31,149 nt of DNA from CAZRGV01 sp964599655 (GCA_964599655.1 CAZRGV010000071.1:1-31149), one strand, 5' to 3'. Positions 7,702 to 16,015 are shown, counted from the stretch's first letter. Notes: generated by a model not told the origin, from the sequence alone. Numbers and translations: made by a program.

Positions 7702-7878
7702 ATGGATACGCGCCGCGCCCGGTTTTTCGCCGCCCTGGGCCTGTTCCTCGTGTGGGTGGCCGGTCTGGCGACCCTGGCCGTCGTTTCCGGACGCCGCCCC
7801 GTCGCGAAGCCGCCGTTGAGCGCGGGATTGCCGACCTCGGCCGCTCCCACCGATCTCGACCAAGCCGGCCCGAAATGA
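7702..7878 (+). CDS. Small single-helix membrane protein
   Basis: 58 aa starting MDTRRARFFAALGLFLVWVA. One hydrophobic helix (about residues 9-29) follows a positively charged start, then a short Pro/Ala-rich tail, giving an N-in anchor. GGAGGGG at 7686-7692 is a strong ribosome site about 10 bases before the ATG. The stop TGA at 7876-7878 is one base short of the methyltransferase ATG (7880), which suggests translational coupling. No family is recognised. Confidence 0.6.
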   Translation: MDTRRARFFAALGLFLVWVAGLATLAVVSGRRPVAKPPLSAGLPTSAAPTDLDQAGPK

Positions 7879-7879
7879 C

Positions 7880-8608
7880 ATGCGAGTCGGGCTGCCCACC
7901 CCTGGTCGACGATTCGATGCGGAGCTGATGGACTTACCCGGCCTACCCGAGGCGGAGGTTGCCGACGCCTATCGAGTCCTTCAGCGCGTCAACGGCTGGT
8001 TCTTCGGCGGATCGCCCTCGATGGGCCGCGAGCTGCGCCGGTTTCTGGATGAGGATCGCCCCGACGCGGGCTCGACGGTCGGGTTGCTCGACGTCGGCTC
8101 CGGTTCCGGCGATCTTCCCGACACGGCGCGGAAGATTTTGACAGAACACGGTTTCCGGACGTTCGCCGTCGCTCTCGACCGTGATGCGACCGCGCTTTCG
8201 CTGGCGGCTCGCCGGAACCTTACGGCCCTTCGGGCGGATGCGTTGCGGCTTCCCTTCCCCGACTCCTGCTTCGACCTGGTCACCGCCGTCAAGTTTGCCC
8301 ACCATTTCGCGGGCCGGGGGCTCGAACGCTTGCTGGCCGAGATGGCCCGCGTGGCTCGCCGTCGCGTGGTGGTTCTCGACATACAACGCCACTGGGTCGC
8401 GTATGGGGGCTTCCTGCTCTGGAGCCGGATCTTCACGCGCAACCGGCTCGTCCGGCACGATGGGCCGCTGTCGGTGCTTCGTGGCTTCACGAGGGACGAA
8501 CTGGCCGCGCTGGCGGAGCCGATCGGGTCGTTCACGTGGATCGTCCGGCCTCACGCGGGATTCCAGCTTGCGCTGGTGGGGCGTCGCCGGGCTTCAGGGG
8601 CCCAATAA
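7880..8608 (+). CDS. Class I SAM-dependent methyltransferase
   Basis: 242 aa. Motif I is LLDVGSGSGDLP at about 69-80. An acidic residue after the second strand (VALDRDATAL), then ALRADALRLPFPDSCFDLVTAVKFAHHF (motifs II/III), complete a Rossmann methyltransferase of the UbiE/Methyltransf_11 type. The early 'RRFDAELMDLPGL' segment is typical of planctomycete members and supports the 7880 start rather than the ATG at 7928. The substrate is unknown; such proteins are often found near lipid or polyketide genes, but none are here. It is the last gene of the PSP1 set. Confidence 0.85.
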   Translation: MRVGLPTPGRRFDAELMDLPGLPEAEVADAYRVLQRVNGWFFGGSPSMGRELRRFLDEDRPDAGSTVGLLDVGSGSGDLPDTARKILTEHGFRTFAVALDRDATALSLAARRNLTALRADALRLPFPDSCFDLVTAVKFAHHFAGRGLERLLAEMARVARRRVVVLDIQRHWVAYGGFLLWSRIFTRNRLVRHDGPLSVLRGFTRDELAALAEPIGSFTWIVRPHAGFQLALVGRRRASGAQ

Positions 8609-8649
8609 AAAATCCAGAGAATCGACAGAACATATTATCACAAAGAGAG

Positions 8650-9660
8650 TTACGAGTTGACGTAGATCGTGCCTTCGCGGCCGGCGGCCTGCCAGTGCGG
8701 CTGTCGTTCGAACCAGGCCAGGCGCGCGGCGTTCTGGTAGTAGAAGAGGCCGAGCATCCGGAGAATGACCATCCCGAGGTAAAGGTAGAGGACCCAGAAG
8801 CCCCAGAGGCCGACGGCCTCGAAGACGAGGCTTGGCGATCGGAAGAGCACGAAAAACCCGAGCACGCCGAGAGTCGCCAGCGAGGCGATGGTGGTCAGGC
8901 AGAGGCCAAGGTACGGCCAGCCGACCCGATAGATCGCGAGGACGACGGTGACCGGGTTGGCCGCGACGAGGTTGTCGTGCAGCAGCGAGGCGGTGAGGGC
9001 CATCTGGCCGTAGGCGATTCCGAGGGTCGCCAGCGCGGTTAGAACGACGAGGTCGATCGGGTCGATCGGGCCGCAGTGCGAGGCGTAGAAGGAGATCGGG
9101 AAAAACGCGACGGCCACCCCGACCAGCGTGGCCCACATCCAGCGGCCCACACCTTCGAGAATCAGCCAGCGGTCCCAGGGGGGCCATCGCGGATGCTCGT
9201 AGCGTCCCAAGGCGCTGGAGACCAGCACGGCTCCGAAGAAGATCAGGATGTAGCCGCTGACGAGAAAGAAGCAGAGCATCAGCGGCATGGCCAGCGGCCA
9301 GACAATCAGGGCGAACGGGTTGAACGTGCCACGAGGCCCCGACCAGGTGAAGCGGATCAGGTCGAAGACGGGAACCGACAGGAGCCAGACGAACGGGGGC
9401 ATCACGACGAGCAAGGCAATGCCGGGACCGTCTCGGAGCGGATAGAGCAGGCATTCGGCCGCGGTCGGCTCGGGCCGCCAGACGCGTCTTCGAGGGGGCG
9501 CCAGCGCCGAGTCTTCCTCGACGATCGGAACGCGGATCCAGGCTCCGCATCCCGGGCACTTGGCCAGGTTGCCCGGCTCGACGCCCATGGGAAAGAATCG
9601 TCGGCCGCAGGTGCAAAACAGGCTTGTCGCCACGGCCGGAGCATGCTGCTGATCCATCAT
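8650..9660 (-). CDS. Zinc-ribbon polytopic membrane protein (paralogue A)
   Basis: 336 aa. The N-terminal zinc ribbon uses C16, C18, C35 and C38 (FCTCGRRF, KCPGCGAW). About six hydrophobic segments follow, for example at GIALLVVMPPFVWLLSV, ALIVWPLAMPLMLCFFLV and TTIASLATLGVLGFFVLF. A conserved-looking cytoplasmic motif VLVSSALGRYEHPRWP lies between helices 3 and 4. GGAGG six bases before the ATG sets the start. It is clearly paralogous to the next gene upstream (9776-10939): same ribbon, same LVSSA-x-G-x-x-x-HPR motif, same ending 'LGxFYx(R/Q)xAxxLxWF'. The function is unknown. Confidence 0.8.
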   Translation of the reverse strand: MMDQQHAPAVATSLFCTCGRRFFPMGVEPGNLAKCPGCGAWIRVPIVEEDSALAPPRRRVWRPEPTAAECLLYPLRDGPGIALLVVMPPFVWLLSVPVFDLIRFTWSGPRGTFNPFALIVWPLAMPLMLCFFLVSGYILIFFGAVLVSSALGRYEHPRWPPWDRWLILEGVGRWMWATLVGVAVAFFPISFYASHCGPIDPIDLVVLTALATLGIAYGQMALTASLLHDNLVAANPVTVVLAIYRVGWPYLGLCLTTIASLATLGVLGFFVLFRSPSLVFEAVGLWGFWVLYLYLGMVILRMLGLFYYQNAARLAWFERQPHWQAAGREGTIYVNS

Positions 9661-9775
9661 GGCAGGCCTCCGCTCGCCCGAGGCCTATTTTGCCATCAGG
9701 GACCGGCTCGACGCTATGCATCACCGCCCCGGATTGCGAGATCGGGCGATCGAGGGCCAGGCGCGGCCCTCCGGG

Positions 9776-10939
9776 TCATCGCGATTCACGGAACCACTTC
9801 AGGGACTTCGCGTGTCGGCGGTAGAACCGGCCAAGGACGCGCGCCATCACCATCGACTCGTACAGAAAGGCCGCCCAGAACGCCCAGAGGCCGACCGTGC
9901 CGGCGACCACACCGCCGAACCGGAGGAGAGCGGCCGCCGCGGCGATCGTCAGGCCGGCCAGAACCGCGGCGAACAGGGCCAACCGCAGGGCATCGCCACC
10001 GCAACGAGCGAGCGCGGACAGCACCGTCGTCGGACTCGCGGCGGCGAGGCTCTCGTGCAGCCAGACCGCCATCGCGGCGATCAAGGCGCAGGCCATTCCC
10101 AACGAGCCGAAAACGGCCAGGACCAGCCAATCCGTCCCGTCGTGAACCCCCCTCGCGAACACGTCGAGGAACGCCGGCGGCCCGGCGATCAACGCCCCTC
10201 CCAGCGCCGAGGCCAGCCAACGGACCCACGCCCCGAAAACCGCCCCGAGCTCGAAACCGGGTAATCGGGGATGAAACACGTCTCCTTGCGCCGAGCTGAC
10301 CAGCACCTCGCCGATGAACCGCAACGCGTAGCCGAGGACCAACGCCAGCAACGCGAGCATCGGGACGACCATGGTCAGGGCCCCCATGCGCGTCGGCAGG
10401 TCCTGATCGCCGAGGACATACGTCGGAATCAGGCCGACCGAGAACAGCGAGGTCAGCCAGAGGACCGGCGGCAGAACGACCAGAAGCGACAGGCCGGGGG
10501 CGTCCCAGAGCGGGTATCGCAGGCTGACGCGGACGCGGTCTTCGAGCGACGAGGGCCGCGCGACCAGCCCCTCGCGTCCCACCGGCTCGACCTTCGGCCT
10601 CGGCCGGCCCGTCCCCGGCGCGGGCTCTCGTTCGGGAAGGCGTTCGGCGGGAGCCGCTCGCCCGGGGCGCGACGGCGCAACGGCCGTCGAGGGGGCCAGC
10701 GCGTAGCCGTCGCGGCAATTGGATTCATCGGAATCCGTGGTGGTTGATTGCGGAGAAGGGGTCGCGGGAGGAGCGGAAGGACGTGTCGGCGGAGGATTGG
10801 GCGACCGCTCAGGAACGCGGAAGGTCGCGCCGCAGAAGGGACAGCGGCCAACCCGGCCGGGCAAGGCGCCGCTCAGCTTGAGCCGTTTGCCGCACTGGCA
10901 AACGATTTGACCGCTCGCCGGCTGGGTGCCCCGCGACAT
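9776..10939 (-). CDS. Zinc-ribbon polytopic membrane protein (paralogue B)
   Basis: 387 aa with a zinc ribbon at C14, C16, C33, C36 (VCQCGKRL, RCPFCGATF) and then a 90-residue Pro/Ser/Arg-rich linker absent from paralogue A. The membrane part mirrors paralogue A: SLRYPLWDAPGLSLLVVLPP, a VLVSSAQGDVFHPRLPGFE motif, and the end VLGRFYRRHAKSLKWF. AGGAGG about 10 bases before the ATG supports the start. The gene precedes paralogue A by about 115 bp on the same strand, so it is a tandem duplication with divergence. No enzymatic motif is seen; a sensing or scaffold role at the membrane is only a guess. Confidence 0.8.
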   Translation of the reverse strand: MSRGTQPASGQIVCQCGKRLKLSGALPGRVGRCPFCGATFRVPERSPNPPPTRPSAPPATPSPQSTTTDSDESNCRDGYALAPSTAVAPSRPGRAAPAERLPEREPAPGTGRPRPKVEPVGREGLVARPSSLEDRVRVSLRYPLWDAPGLSLLVVLPPVLWLTSLFSVGLIPTYVLGDQDLPTRMGALTMVVPMLALLALVLGYALRFIGEVLVSSAQGDVFHPRLPGFELGAVFGAWVRWLASALGGALIAGPPAFLDVFARGVHDGTDWLVLAVFGSLGMACALIAAMAVWLHESLAAASPTTVLSALARCGGDALRLALFAAVLAGLTIAAAAALLRFGGVVAGTVGLWAFWAAFLYESMVMARVLGRFYRRHAKSLKWFRESR

Positions 10940-11093
10940 ATCGCACGGCCCTCCTGAACTCGAAGACGCTCGACGGCGGTACGAGGCCCGGAGTGCCCGG
11001 CCAGCACCATCGGTTCCGCTCCGATCGAATCCGGATCGGACGAATCGAGAACCCGCCCGAAGGGAAGCGCGGGGGAGACGGCGTCCCGTTCGA

Positions 11094-11516
11094 TCAGGAC
11101 GCGTCGGGGCCGTTCTTCTTCTTGCTGGCGGGTCGGTTGTTGGTCATCTCATCGAGGAGCTTGCGGACCTCGCGGGCCTGGTCGGGCGCCAGCGCGTGCG
11201 ACTTCAAGAGGTGCAGAACCAGCAAGCCGGGCTCTCCCTGGTAGAGCTTGTCGACCAGGCTGTTGAGCCGCTTCTGCTGGACCTCTTGCTCGGTGATCGC
11301 CGGCTTGTAAACGAACGCCAGCTCGCTGCGGTCGCTGGTGACCATCCCCTTGGTTTCGAGGCGGTCGAGCAAAGTGGCAACGGTGGCATACGACCATTGT
11401 CGCCCCGCGGCGCGAAGGGTTTCCAGGATCTCGCGGACCGTCCCTTGCCCCCGGTCCCACAGAACCTTGATAACGTCGAGCTCGGAATCCGGAATTGTCG
11501 GGGGTCTCTTGGCCAT
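11094..11516 (-). CDS. BlaI/MecI/CopY-family transcriptional repressor
   Basis: 140 aa. The winged-helix pattern is standard: IPDSELDVIKVLWDRGQGTVREILETL, then the recognition helix WSYATVATLLDRLETKGMV and the wing DRSELAFVYKPAIT. A C-terminal dimerisation helix pair (QKRLNSLVDKLYQG, LAPDQAREVRKLLDEM) completes the family length. In the well-studied members a membrane metalloprotease (BlaR1/MecR1, M56) inactivates the repressor; no M56 gene is adjacent. The divergent gene is instead an M48-type peptidase. Autoregulation is likely because an operator lies in its own promoter. Confidence 0.92.
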   Translation of the reverse strand: MAKRPPTIPDSELDVIKVLWDRGQGTVREILETLRAAGRQWSYATVATLLDRLETKGMVTSDRSELAFVYKPAITEQEVQQKRLNSLVDKLYQGEPGLLVLHLLKSHALAPDQAREVRKLLDEMTNNRPASKKKNGPDAS

Positions 11517-11627
11517 GGCCGATCATCTCGAATAAGTTAGGATGGAAGCCCGAGGCGGCGGGCACGCCCCGTGACCGGGGCACGGTTGGAGTGAATGCCG
11601 GGGTAGACCCTCGCCCTCGGCTTCCGT

Positions 11628-11656
11628 ATCCTAAGACAAGTGTCTCATTGCGTCAA
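11628..11656 (-). promoter_or_regulatory. Sigma70-type promoter for the BlaI-like gene
   Basis: On the minus strand TTGACG (11656-11651), a 17-nt spacer and TAGGAT (11633-11628) form a good housekeeping promoter. The spacer contains the operator AGACACTTGTCT directly against the -10. Transcription would begin near 11621, about 105 nt before the ATG. Confidence 0.6.
11634..11645. promoter_or_regulatory. Probable BlaI operator 1
   Basis: AGACAAGTGTCT is a near-perfect palindrome (AGACA/TGTCT arms). It lies between -35 and -10 of the blaI-direction promoter, where binding would block RNA polymerase. BlaI/MecI operators are known to centre on TACA/TGTA-type dyads; this one is of similar shape, and its use here is inferred. 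Confidence 0.6.
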
Positions 11657-11665
11657 CCCGGTTTC

Positions 11666-11677
11666 GGACACTTGTAC
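11666..11677. promoter_or_regulatory. Probable BlaI operator 2
   Basis: GGACACTTGTAC contains GACACTTGT (11667-11675), the exact reverse complement of ACAAGTGTC in operator 1 (11636-11644). It lies about 60 bp before the M48-type gene, so the repressor could control both directions. Confidence 0.55.
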
Positions 11678-11738
11678 GAAAAACTTCGGAATCCGAGTGA
11701 TTGAGGCGAGGGTCGACGAATCGGGGAGCTGAGGCAAG

Positions 11739-13025
11739 ATGGGCGGAGGGGCGTCCTCCCACGGTCGGCTACGATGCCCGTCGTGCGGGGGAAGCCTGCG
11801 GCCCCTGGAAACCGCTGCGCCGGAAGGCCGCTGGGTTTGCGAGGCGTGCGGCGGGCGCTACCGGCTGCGTCGTCGCGAGGGGCGGTCGGGGGAGATCACC
11901 GCGGCGACCTCAGGAGAGCACGCGACGGCCCTGGAACCGCGGATGCCGAGAGCGGTCGAGCCGCCGACGGTGAGCGGCCTGGGTCTCCTGGTTCGAGGGC
12001 TGGCGCTGGTCGGCCTCCGAGGAGCCTACCACGTCGGAACCACGGTCGGAGCCGCGACCCTGCTGGCCCTGGGCGGATTCATCCCCGTGATCGGGCGCTG
12101 GCTCCGCGACGAGCTGGACGACTGGCCGGGCGTGTTGGAAACGCTGGGCGGGGTGCGGCTCGTCTCCGAGACGGGCAACCCCGACACCGATCTCGGGCCG
12201 GTGCTGGCCCGGGCCGACGCGCCGGTGCTCTTCACCGAGATTGGCGAGGTCGCCCGGCGCCTGGGAGCCAAACCGCCGGGGCAGGTCCGCCTGACCTATC
12301 TGCCATGTTGCGGCGTCGTGGCCTGGGGACACGGCCGCAAGCGGGCCTTGCTGCTCGGGATGCCGCTCTTGCATGTGCTGAACCAGGCGGAGCTTCGGGC
12401 CGTCCTGGCGCACGAGCTGGCCCACCTGGCCCGCGGCGACGCGACCGTCTCGCTCCGCTCGGCCCGGTTCGTCGAGGGGCTGAGCCAGGCCCTCGACCAG
12501 GCGGAACGCCCCTCGATCAGCCCGCTCCGGCTCTGGGCCAAGCTTTGCCGCCGCCTGGGAGAAGGCTGGCTGGCGCCGATCGCCCGGGGCCAGGAAGCCC
12601 GCGCCGATCGCGCCTCGGCCGCGATCGCCGGAGGCGATGTCGCGGCGTCGGCCCTGGTCAAGGTCGCCCTCGTTCAACCCCTGTTCCGCGAGGTGCTGGA
12701 GCACTACGACCCGGCCGAGCCCGACCTGCCGAACCTCTACGCCTTTTTCCGCGCCTTCTGGTCGCGCGTGCCCGACACGCTGCACACCTCGATCCGCCAC
12801 CGCCTGCTGGCCGCCCCCAGCACGCCGATCGACGCCGCGCATCCGGCCTTGCTCGACCGCCTGGCGGTGGTTCAGTCGTACGCGAACCGGGCCCTCTCCG
12901 ATTTCGACCAGGAGCGGGCCTCGACCCTGCTCGGCGACGTGGAGGCCATGGAGCAACTGCTGCACGACCGCCTCTTCGCCACCGGCCGCGTCGAGCCGAG
13001 CGTCTTCCATCGCGCCGGAAGTTGA
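11739..13025 (+). CDS. M48-type zinc metallopeptidase with N-terminal zinc ribbon
   Basis: 428 aa. An N-terminal zinc ribbon (CPSCGG at 13-18, CEACGG at 34-39) is followed by a hydrophobic segment at about 100-118. The catalytic motif is HELAH at 225-229 in AVLAHELAHLARGDA, with the third metal ligand in GQEARADRASA (E287), as in M48/HtpX-like peptidases. The region AELRAVLAHELAH and the preceding GRKRALLLGMPLL fit that family. It probably faces the cytoplasm or membrane surface. GAGG just before the ATG sets the start. It is transcribed divergently from the BlaI-like gene across shared operators, so it is a candidate target or signalling protease for that repressor. Confidence 0.85.
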   Translation: MGGGASSHGRLRCPSCGGSLRPLETAAPEGRWVCEACGGRYRLRRREGRSGEITAATSGEHATALEPRMPRAVEPPTVSGLGLLVRGLALVGLRGAYHVGTTVGAATLLALGGFIPVIGRWLRDELDDWPGVLETLGGVRLVSETGNPDTDLGPVLARADAPVLFTEIGEVARRLGAKPPGQVRLTYLPCCGVVAWGHGRKRALLLGMPLLHVLNQAELRAVLAHELAHLARGDATVSLRSARFVEGLSQALDQAERPSISPLRLWAKLCRRLGEGWLAPIARGQEARADRASAAIAGGDVAASALVKVALVQPLFREVLEHYDPAEPDLPNLYAFFRAFWSRVPDTLHTSIRHRLLAAPSTPIDAAHPALLDRLAVVQSYANRALSDFDQERASTLLGDVEAMEQLLHDRLFATGRVEPSVFHRAGS

Positions 13026-13039
13026 ACCGGCGCGCAAAC

Positions 13040-13086
13040 GGGCGGTCGAGCGACGGCCCTCGAAAAAGACCGCCACCCGACCGCCC
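13040..13086. terminator. Hairpin between convergent genes
   Basis: GGGCGGTCG (13040-13048) pairs with CGACCGCCC (13078-13086). It stands 15 bp after the M48-type stop and 34 bp after the stop of the convergent surface-protein gene. Only a TTT follows on the minus strand, so termination strength is uncertain. Confidence 0.45.
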
Positions 13087-13119
13087 GGAATCGCGAAGAC
13101 GCTCAAAGACTCCGAAACA

Positions 13120-15570
13120 TCAATGCGTCTTCTTCTGCGAGGTCGTCAGCGGCACGACCACGCGCGTGGCGAACGTGGTCGGCCGGGGAACGGCCCGGCT
13201 CGCGACGACCTTGGCCGACGCCTGCCGCTGACCAAGCTGGGCCTGTCGTCGAGCGAGCAGAGCCTGCTGACGCTGGAGCAACGCCTGGCGGAGCTGCTCC
13301 GCCCGTTGCTTCGCGGGCGAGACCGGCGGGTTCTCGTGATTATTGACGAGAGCCTGGATGTACGGCGTCACCTCGCGAGCCGGTTGGACGTGGTTGCCGT
13401 GCGAGACCAGGAACGCCTGGAAAATGCCGCCCACCTGGCCGTTGCCCGAGGGGAACGTCCCCTTGAACTCGCCATCGAGCGCGTTGCCGGCCACGTCGAC
13501 AAGGCCGCCCGAGAGAACCTGGGCCACGTAGTAGCCCGTGTGCAAGGCCCGGCCATTGCCGATCTGAACGACGACCATTTGCGCGGCCGTCGGGTCGTTG
13601 GGCGACGCGGCCGACGGCGTGACGCCGGTCACCATGAGCCGATAATGCGGCGGCGTGTGCAGCCGGATCAGGCGGTAATTGTTCGGGTCGGCCAGAACCA
13701 CCTGGTTGAGGCCGCTTCGATCGTCCTGAAGCGTCACGATGAACTGGCCGCGGAACGGCTGGAAGACCAGACCCGTGACCCTCGGGCCCACCGTGTCGAT
13801 AATGACCGGATTCATCAACGTCGTCGTCTCAACCTCGCGATCGGGCTGGCGGGGATGGTTCTCGTTCACGCTGACGGTGTAGCTGCCGTCGGGCAGCGCG
13901 GCCGTCGGCGTGATGCTCCACTTGCCATCCGCGCCCACCGTCATCTGGCCGAGGATGATCGGCGCCTGGCCGTTCTGCTGGGCGACAAGCTGCACCACCG
14001 AGCCGACTTCGGCCGTGCCGTTGAAGGTCGGGGTGTTGTCGTTGGTGATCTGGTCGGTGTTCGACGCGCCGGTGTCGCTCGACGGATCCATCGTGATCGT
14101 CAGTGGCGGGTACACCGTAATCGTGACCGTGGCGGTGTTGCCGTAGTCGTAGCCATCGTAGGCCTTGTACTGGAAGCTGTCCTGACCGATGAAGCCAGCC
14201 GCTGGCACGTAGACGAACGACCCGTCGGCATTGAGCGTGAGCGACCCGTGCGACGTGGTGCTGACAAGGGTCGCCGACAGGACGTGCTCGGGATCCGTGT
14301 CCGTATCGTTCGACAGCGCCCCAGGCGCGGGAACCGACAGGGTCGTGTCGACGTGCGTGAAGAACGTCTTGTCGACCGACATGGGCGGCGAGTGGGTCTG
14401 GACCCAGTTCATCGACGCCGGGACGGAGTGGACCGTCTGGCCCTGGGAATTGACATAGGATGCCTCGATCATGTCGGTCCCGACAGCCGTGCCAACATAC
14501 GTGAACGTCACCTGTCCATTGGAGTCGGTCTTGCCGTCGGCCGGGCTGACCGTGCCCATGGCCCCCACGTTCGGGCCAGAAAGGATCGTGAACGTCACGG
14601 GCACGCCCACCTGCGGGTTGCCCAGCAGGTCGGCCACCGTGGCCGTCAAGGTGTGCGGGCGGCCGACCTGATCCTCCGCGCTGGCCGGTTCGATCTTGAT
14701 TCCGGTGACCACGGCGGCGCACGGCAGACCCGTGACCGGGTTGAACGACTGGTTCAGCTCCTGGACCCAGATCTTCCGCAGGCCGTTGGTGCTGCTCTCG
14801 TACCCCATGTAATCCACGTCCAGGCCGTTGTAGATGATCAGGCCCTGAGTCGTGGTGCCGGGGTTCGCGTACGTGGCGTAGGTGTGCACCGGACCGGTGA
14901 CGCCATTGATGTTGGTGGCCGACATGTCGAGGCACCAGTGCGAGTCGAGCGTCGTCATCACGTTGGCGTCGCCCACCGCGTCGGTCTGCGTGCCCAGGTA
15001 GTTGGCGTCGATGTAGTAGGGGCTGCTCGCGTTCGCATCGCTGAGCGTGTTGTTCTCGATGATCGACAGGGTTCCGTGCGCGCCGTAGGCGCCGGGGTTG
15101 TTGGTCGTGAAGGAGTACGGCAGCCAGGAGTAATCGACACCGCCCGGAGGGGTGCACTCCGAATCGTAGATGATCAGCTTGTGACCCGAGCCGACGAACG
15201 AGACGAGGTCGGCCTTGGCCTGGGCCGACAGGGCCGTGGTGTTGCAGCCCATCTGTGCACTGGCCACGTTGAGCACGACCGTGTCGTAGGGCGCCAGCGC
15301 CGCAGCCGTGACGGCCGAGGGGGCCATGTTCGTGAACGTCTTGCCAGCCAGGTCGCTGCCCGTGGTCGGCAGGAACCCACCGTTGATCACGCTCGGCCCG
15401 CCGATGATCGCGATGTTGGTCGAGCTGGTCGCCAGGAGCTGGCGGCCTTCCAGGTTCTCGAAACGAAGGTCTCGTCGGGCCCGCGCCGACCGCTTCGTGA
15501 TGGGACCACTCTTGCGGTAGGCAGAGAGCGACTCACGCCGTGCGCGGAGGATCAGATCGGAGAAGCTCAT
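13120..15570 (-). CDS. Planctomycete surface/exported protein with Ig-like and cadherin-like domains
   Basis: 816 aa from the ATG at 15570, which has GAGGG nine bases upstream; a TTG at 15588 is less likely. Residues about 36-47 read RFENLEGRQLLA, the planctomycete N-terminal motif (LEPR-XLL type) believed to mark surface or exported proteins. Residues about 50-290 form an alpha/beta domain (NIAIIGGPSVI, YDTVVLNVAS, HKLIIYDSECTP, GLIIYNGLDVDYMGY) that resembles a glutamine-amidotransferase-like fold without a clear catalytic triad. A Big_1-type Ig domain (about 295-400), a cadherin-like domain (about 405-500, GSLTLNADGSFVYVPAAGF) and a further Ig-like domain (about 510-600) follow. The C-terminus ends in a Gln/Arg/Ala-rich helix (about 765-800). 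It is probably a cell-surface protein; the ligand is unknown. Confidence 0.8.
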   Translation of the reverse strand: MSFSDLILRARRESLSAYRKSGPITKRSARARRDLRFENLEGRQLLATSSTNIAIIGGPSVINGGFLPTTGSDLAGKTFTNMAPSAVTAAALAPYDTVVLNVASAQMGCNTTALSAQAKADLVSFVGSGHKLIIYDSECTPPGGVDYSWLPYSFTTNNPGAYGAHGTLSIIENNTLSDANASSPYYIDANYLGTQTDAVGDANVMTTLDSHWCLDMSATNINGVTGPVHTYATYANPGTTTQGLIIYNGLDVDYMGYESSTNGLRKIWVQELNQSFNPVTGLPCAAVVTGIKIEPASAEDQVGRPHTLTATVADLLGNPQVGVPVTFTILSGPNVGAMGTVSPADGKTDSNGQVTFTYVGTAVGTDMIEASYVNSQGQTVHSVPASMNWVQTHSPPMSVDKTFFTHVDTTLSVPAPGALSNDTDTDPEHVLSATLVSTTSHGSLTLNADGSFVYVPAAGFIGQDSFQYKAYDGYDYGNTATVTITVYPPLTITMDPSSDTGASNTDQITNDNTPTFNGTAEVGSVVQLVAQQNGQAPIILGQMTVGADGKWSITPTAALPDGSYTVSVNENHPRQPDREVETTTLMNPVIIDTVGPRVTGLVFQPFRGQFIVTLQDDRSGLNQVVLADPNNYRLIRLHTPPHYRLMVTGVTPSAASPNDPTAAQMVVVQIGNGRALHTGYYVAQVLSGGLVDVAGNALDGEFKGTFPSGNGQVGGIFQAFLVSHGNHVQPAREVTPYIQALVNNHENPPVSPAKQRAEQLRQALLQRQQALLARRQAQLGQRQASAKVVASRAVPRPTTFATRVVVPLTTSQKKTH

Positions 15571-15906
15571 CTCTGCACCCTCGAACAAGAATTCTCGATG
15601 AGAAAATGGACAATCCTTGGGTCATTGCCGCTCTCGACACGGGCGCGCAACCGCCTCCGGCCGACCCTCCAGGGGAGGGCCATTCCGGGCCGCTCCTCCT
15701 GGCGTGGCTGGTCGCTGGAAATTCCGCCGAGTCGAGAATGCGATACGGAACGCCAACCGGGCAACGAAGGGCTCGTTACCCCTGCCTCGCTATCAACTTG
15801 GCAACCGTTACCAGGGGGGGAAGGCGATCGTCACCGCGATGACAAAGGGAATGGCACCGCCAACCCTTTCGTCCGGTCATCAGACGAGCCATGAGCGCCC
15901 GACCAT

Positions 15907-15981
15907 GAAAAAAAGCCCGTCCACACAGGTGTGTGAAGGGCTTTCATAGCCGGCGTCAGGTTACCCAGCATGAGCAACCTG
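15907..15981 (-). ncRNA. Candidate small RNA of about 75 nt
   Basis: Read on the minus strand, a promoter (16015-15987) is followed by a predicted start near 15981, a 5' hairpin CAGGTT/AACCTG (15981-15976 with 15962-15957), a linker, and an intrinsic terminator ending in T7 (15914-15908). The nearest genes do not explain it: pfkA stops about 550 bp upstream and has its own hairpin, and the surface gene begins about 340 bp downstream. A short reading frame (beginning MLGNLTPAMK) runs through the same DNA, so a leader peptide is an alternative. I recognise no known RNA family. Confidence 0.4.
15908..15944 (-). terminator. Intrinsic terminator (minus strand)
   Basis: AAAGCCC (15912-15918) pairs with GGGCTTT (15938-15944), and the inner CACAC/GTGTG extends the stem. 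On the minus strand the hairpin ends in seven T (complement of the A-run 15908-15914). Confidence 0.75.
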
Positions 15982-15986
15982 GGTTG

Positions 15987-16015
15987 AGTGTAGCGAGGCG
16001 ATTATCCCAGTTCAA
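15987..16015 (-). promoter_or_regulatory. Sigma70-type promoter for the candidate small RNA
   Basis: TTGAAC (16015-16010), a spacer of exactly 17 nt, and TACACT (15992-15987) on the minus strand. There are four of six matches in each box. Confidence 0.4.

Noticed and set aside
6268..7899. 543-aa minus-strand frame opposite the PSP1 and Minf_1886 genes
   Set aside because: It spans two well-recognised plus-strand genes and shows no family pattern.
11774..13231. A 485-aa plus-strand frame overlapping the M48-type gene
   Set aside because: Arg/Pro/Gly-rich shadow of the real gene in GC-rich DNA; no domain pattern, and the HELAH-bearing frame explains the region.
12637..15894. A 1085-aa plus-strand frame opposite the surface-protein gene
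   Set aside because: It is rich in Arg, Val and Asp as expected for the antisense of a coding frame; the minus frame has clear Ig/cadherin domains and the NLEGRQLLA motif.
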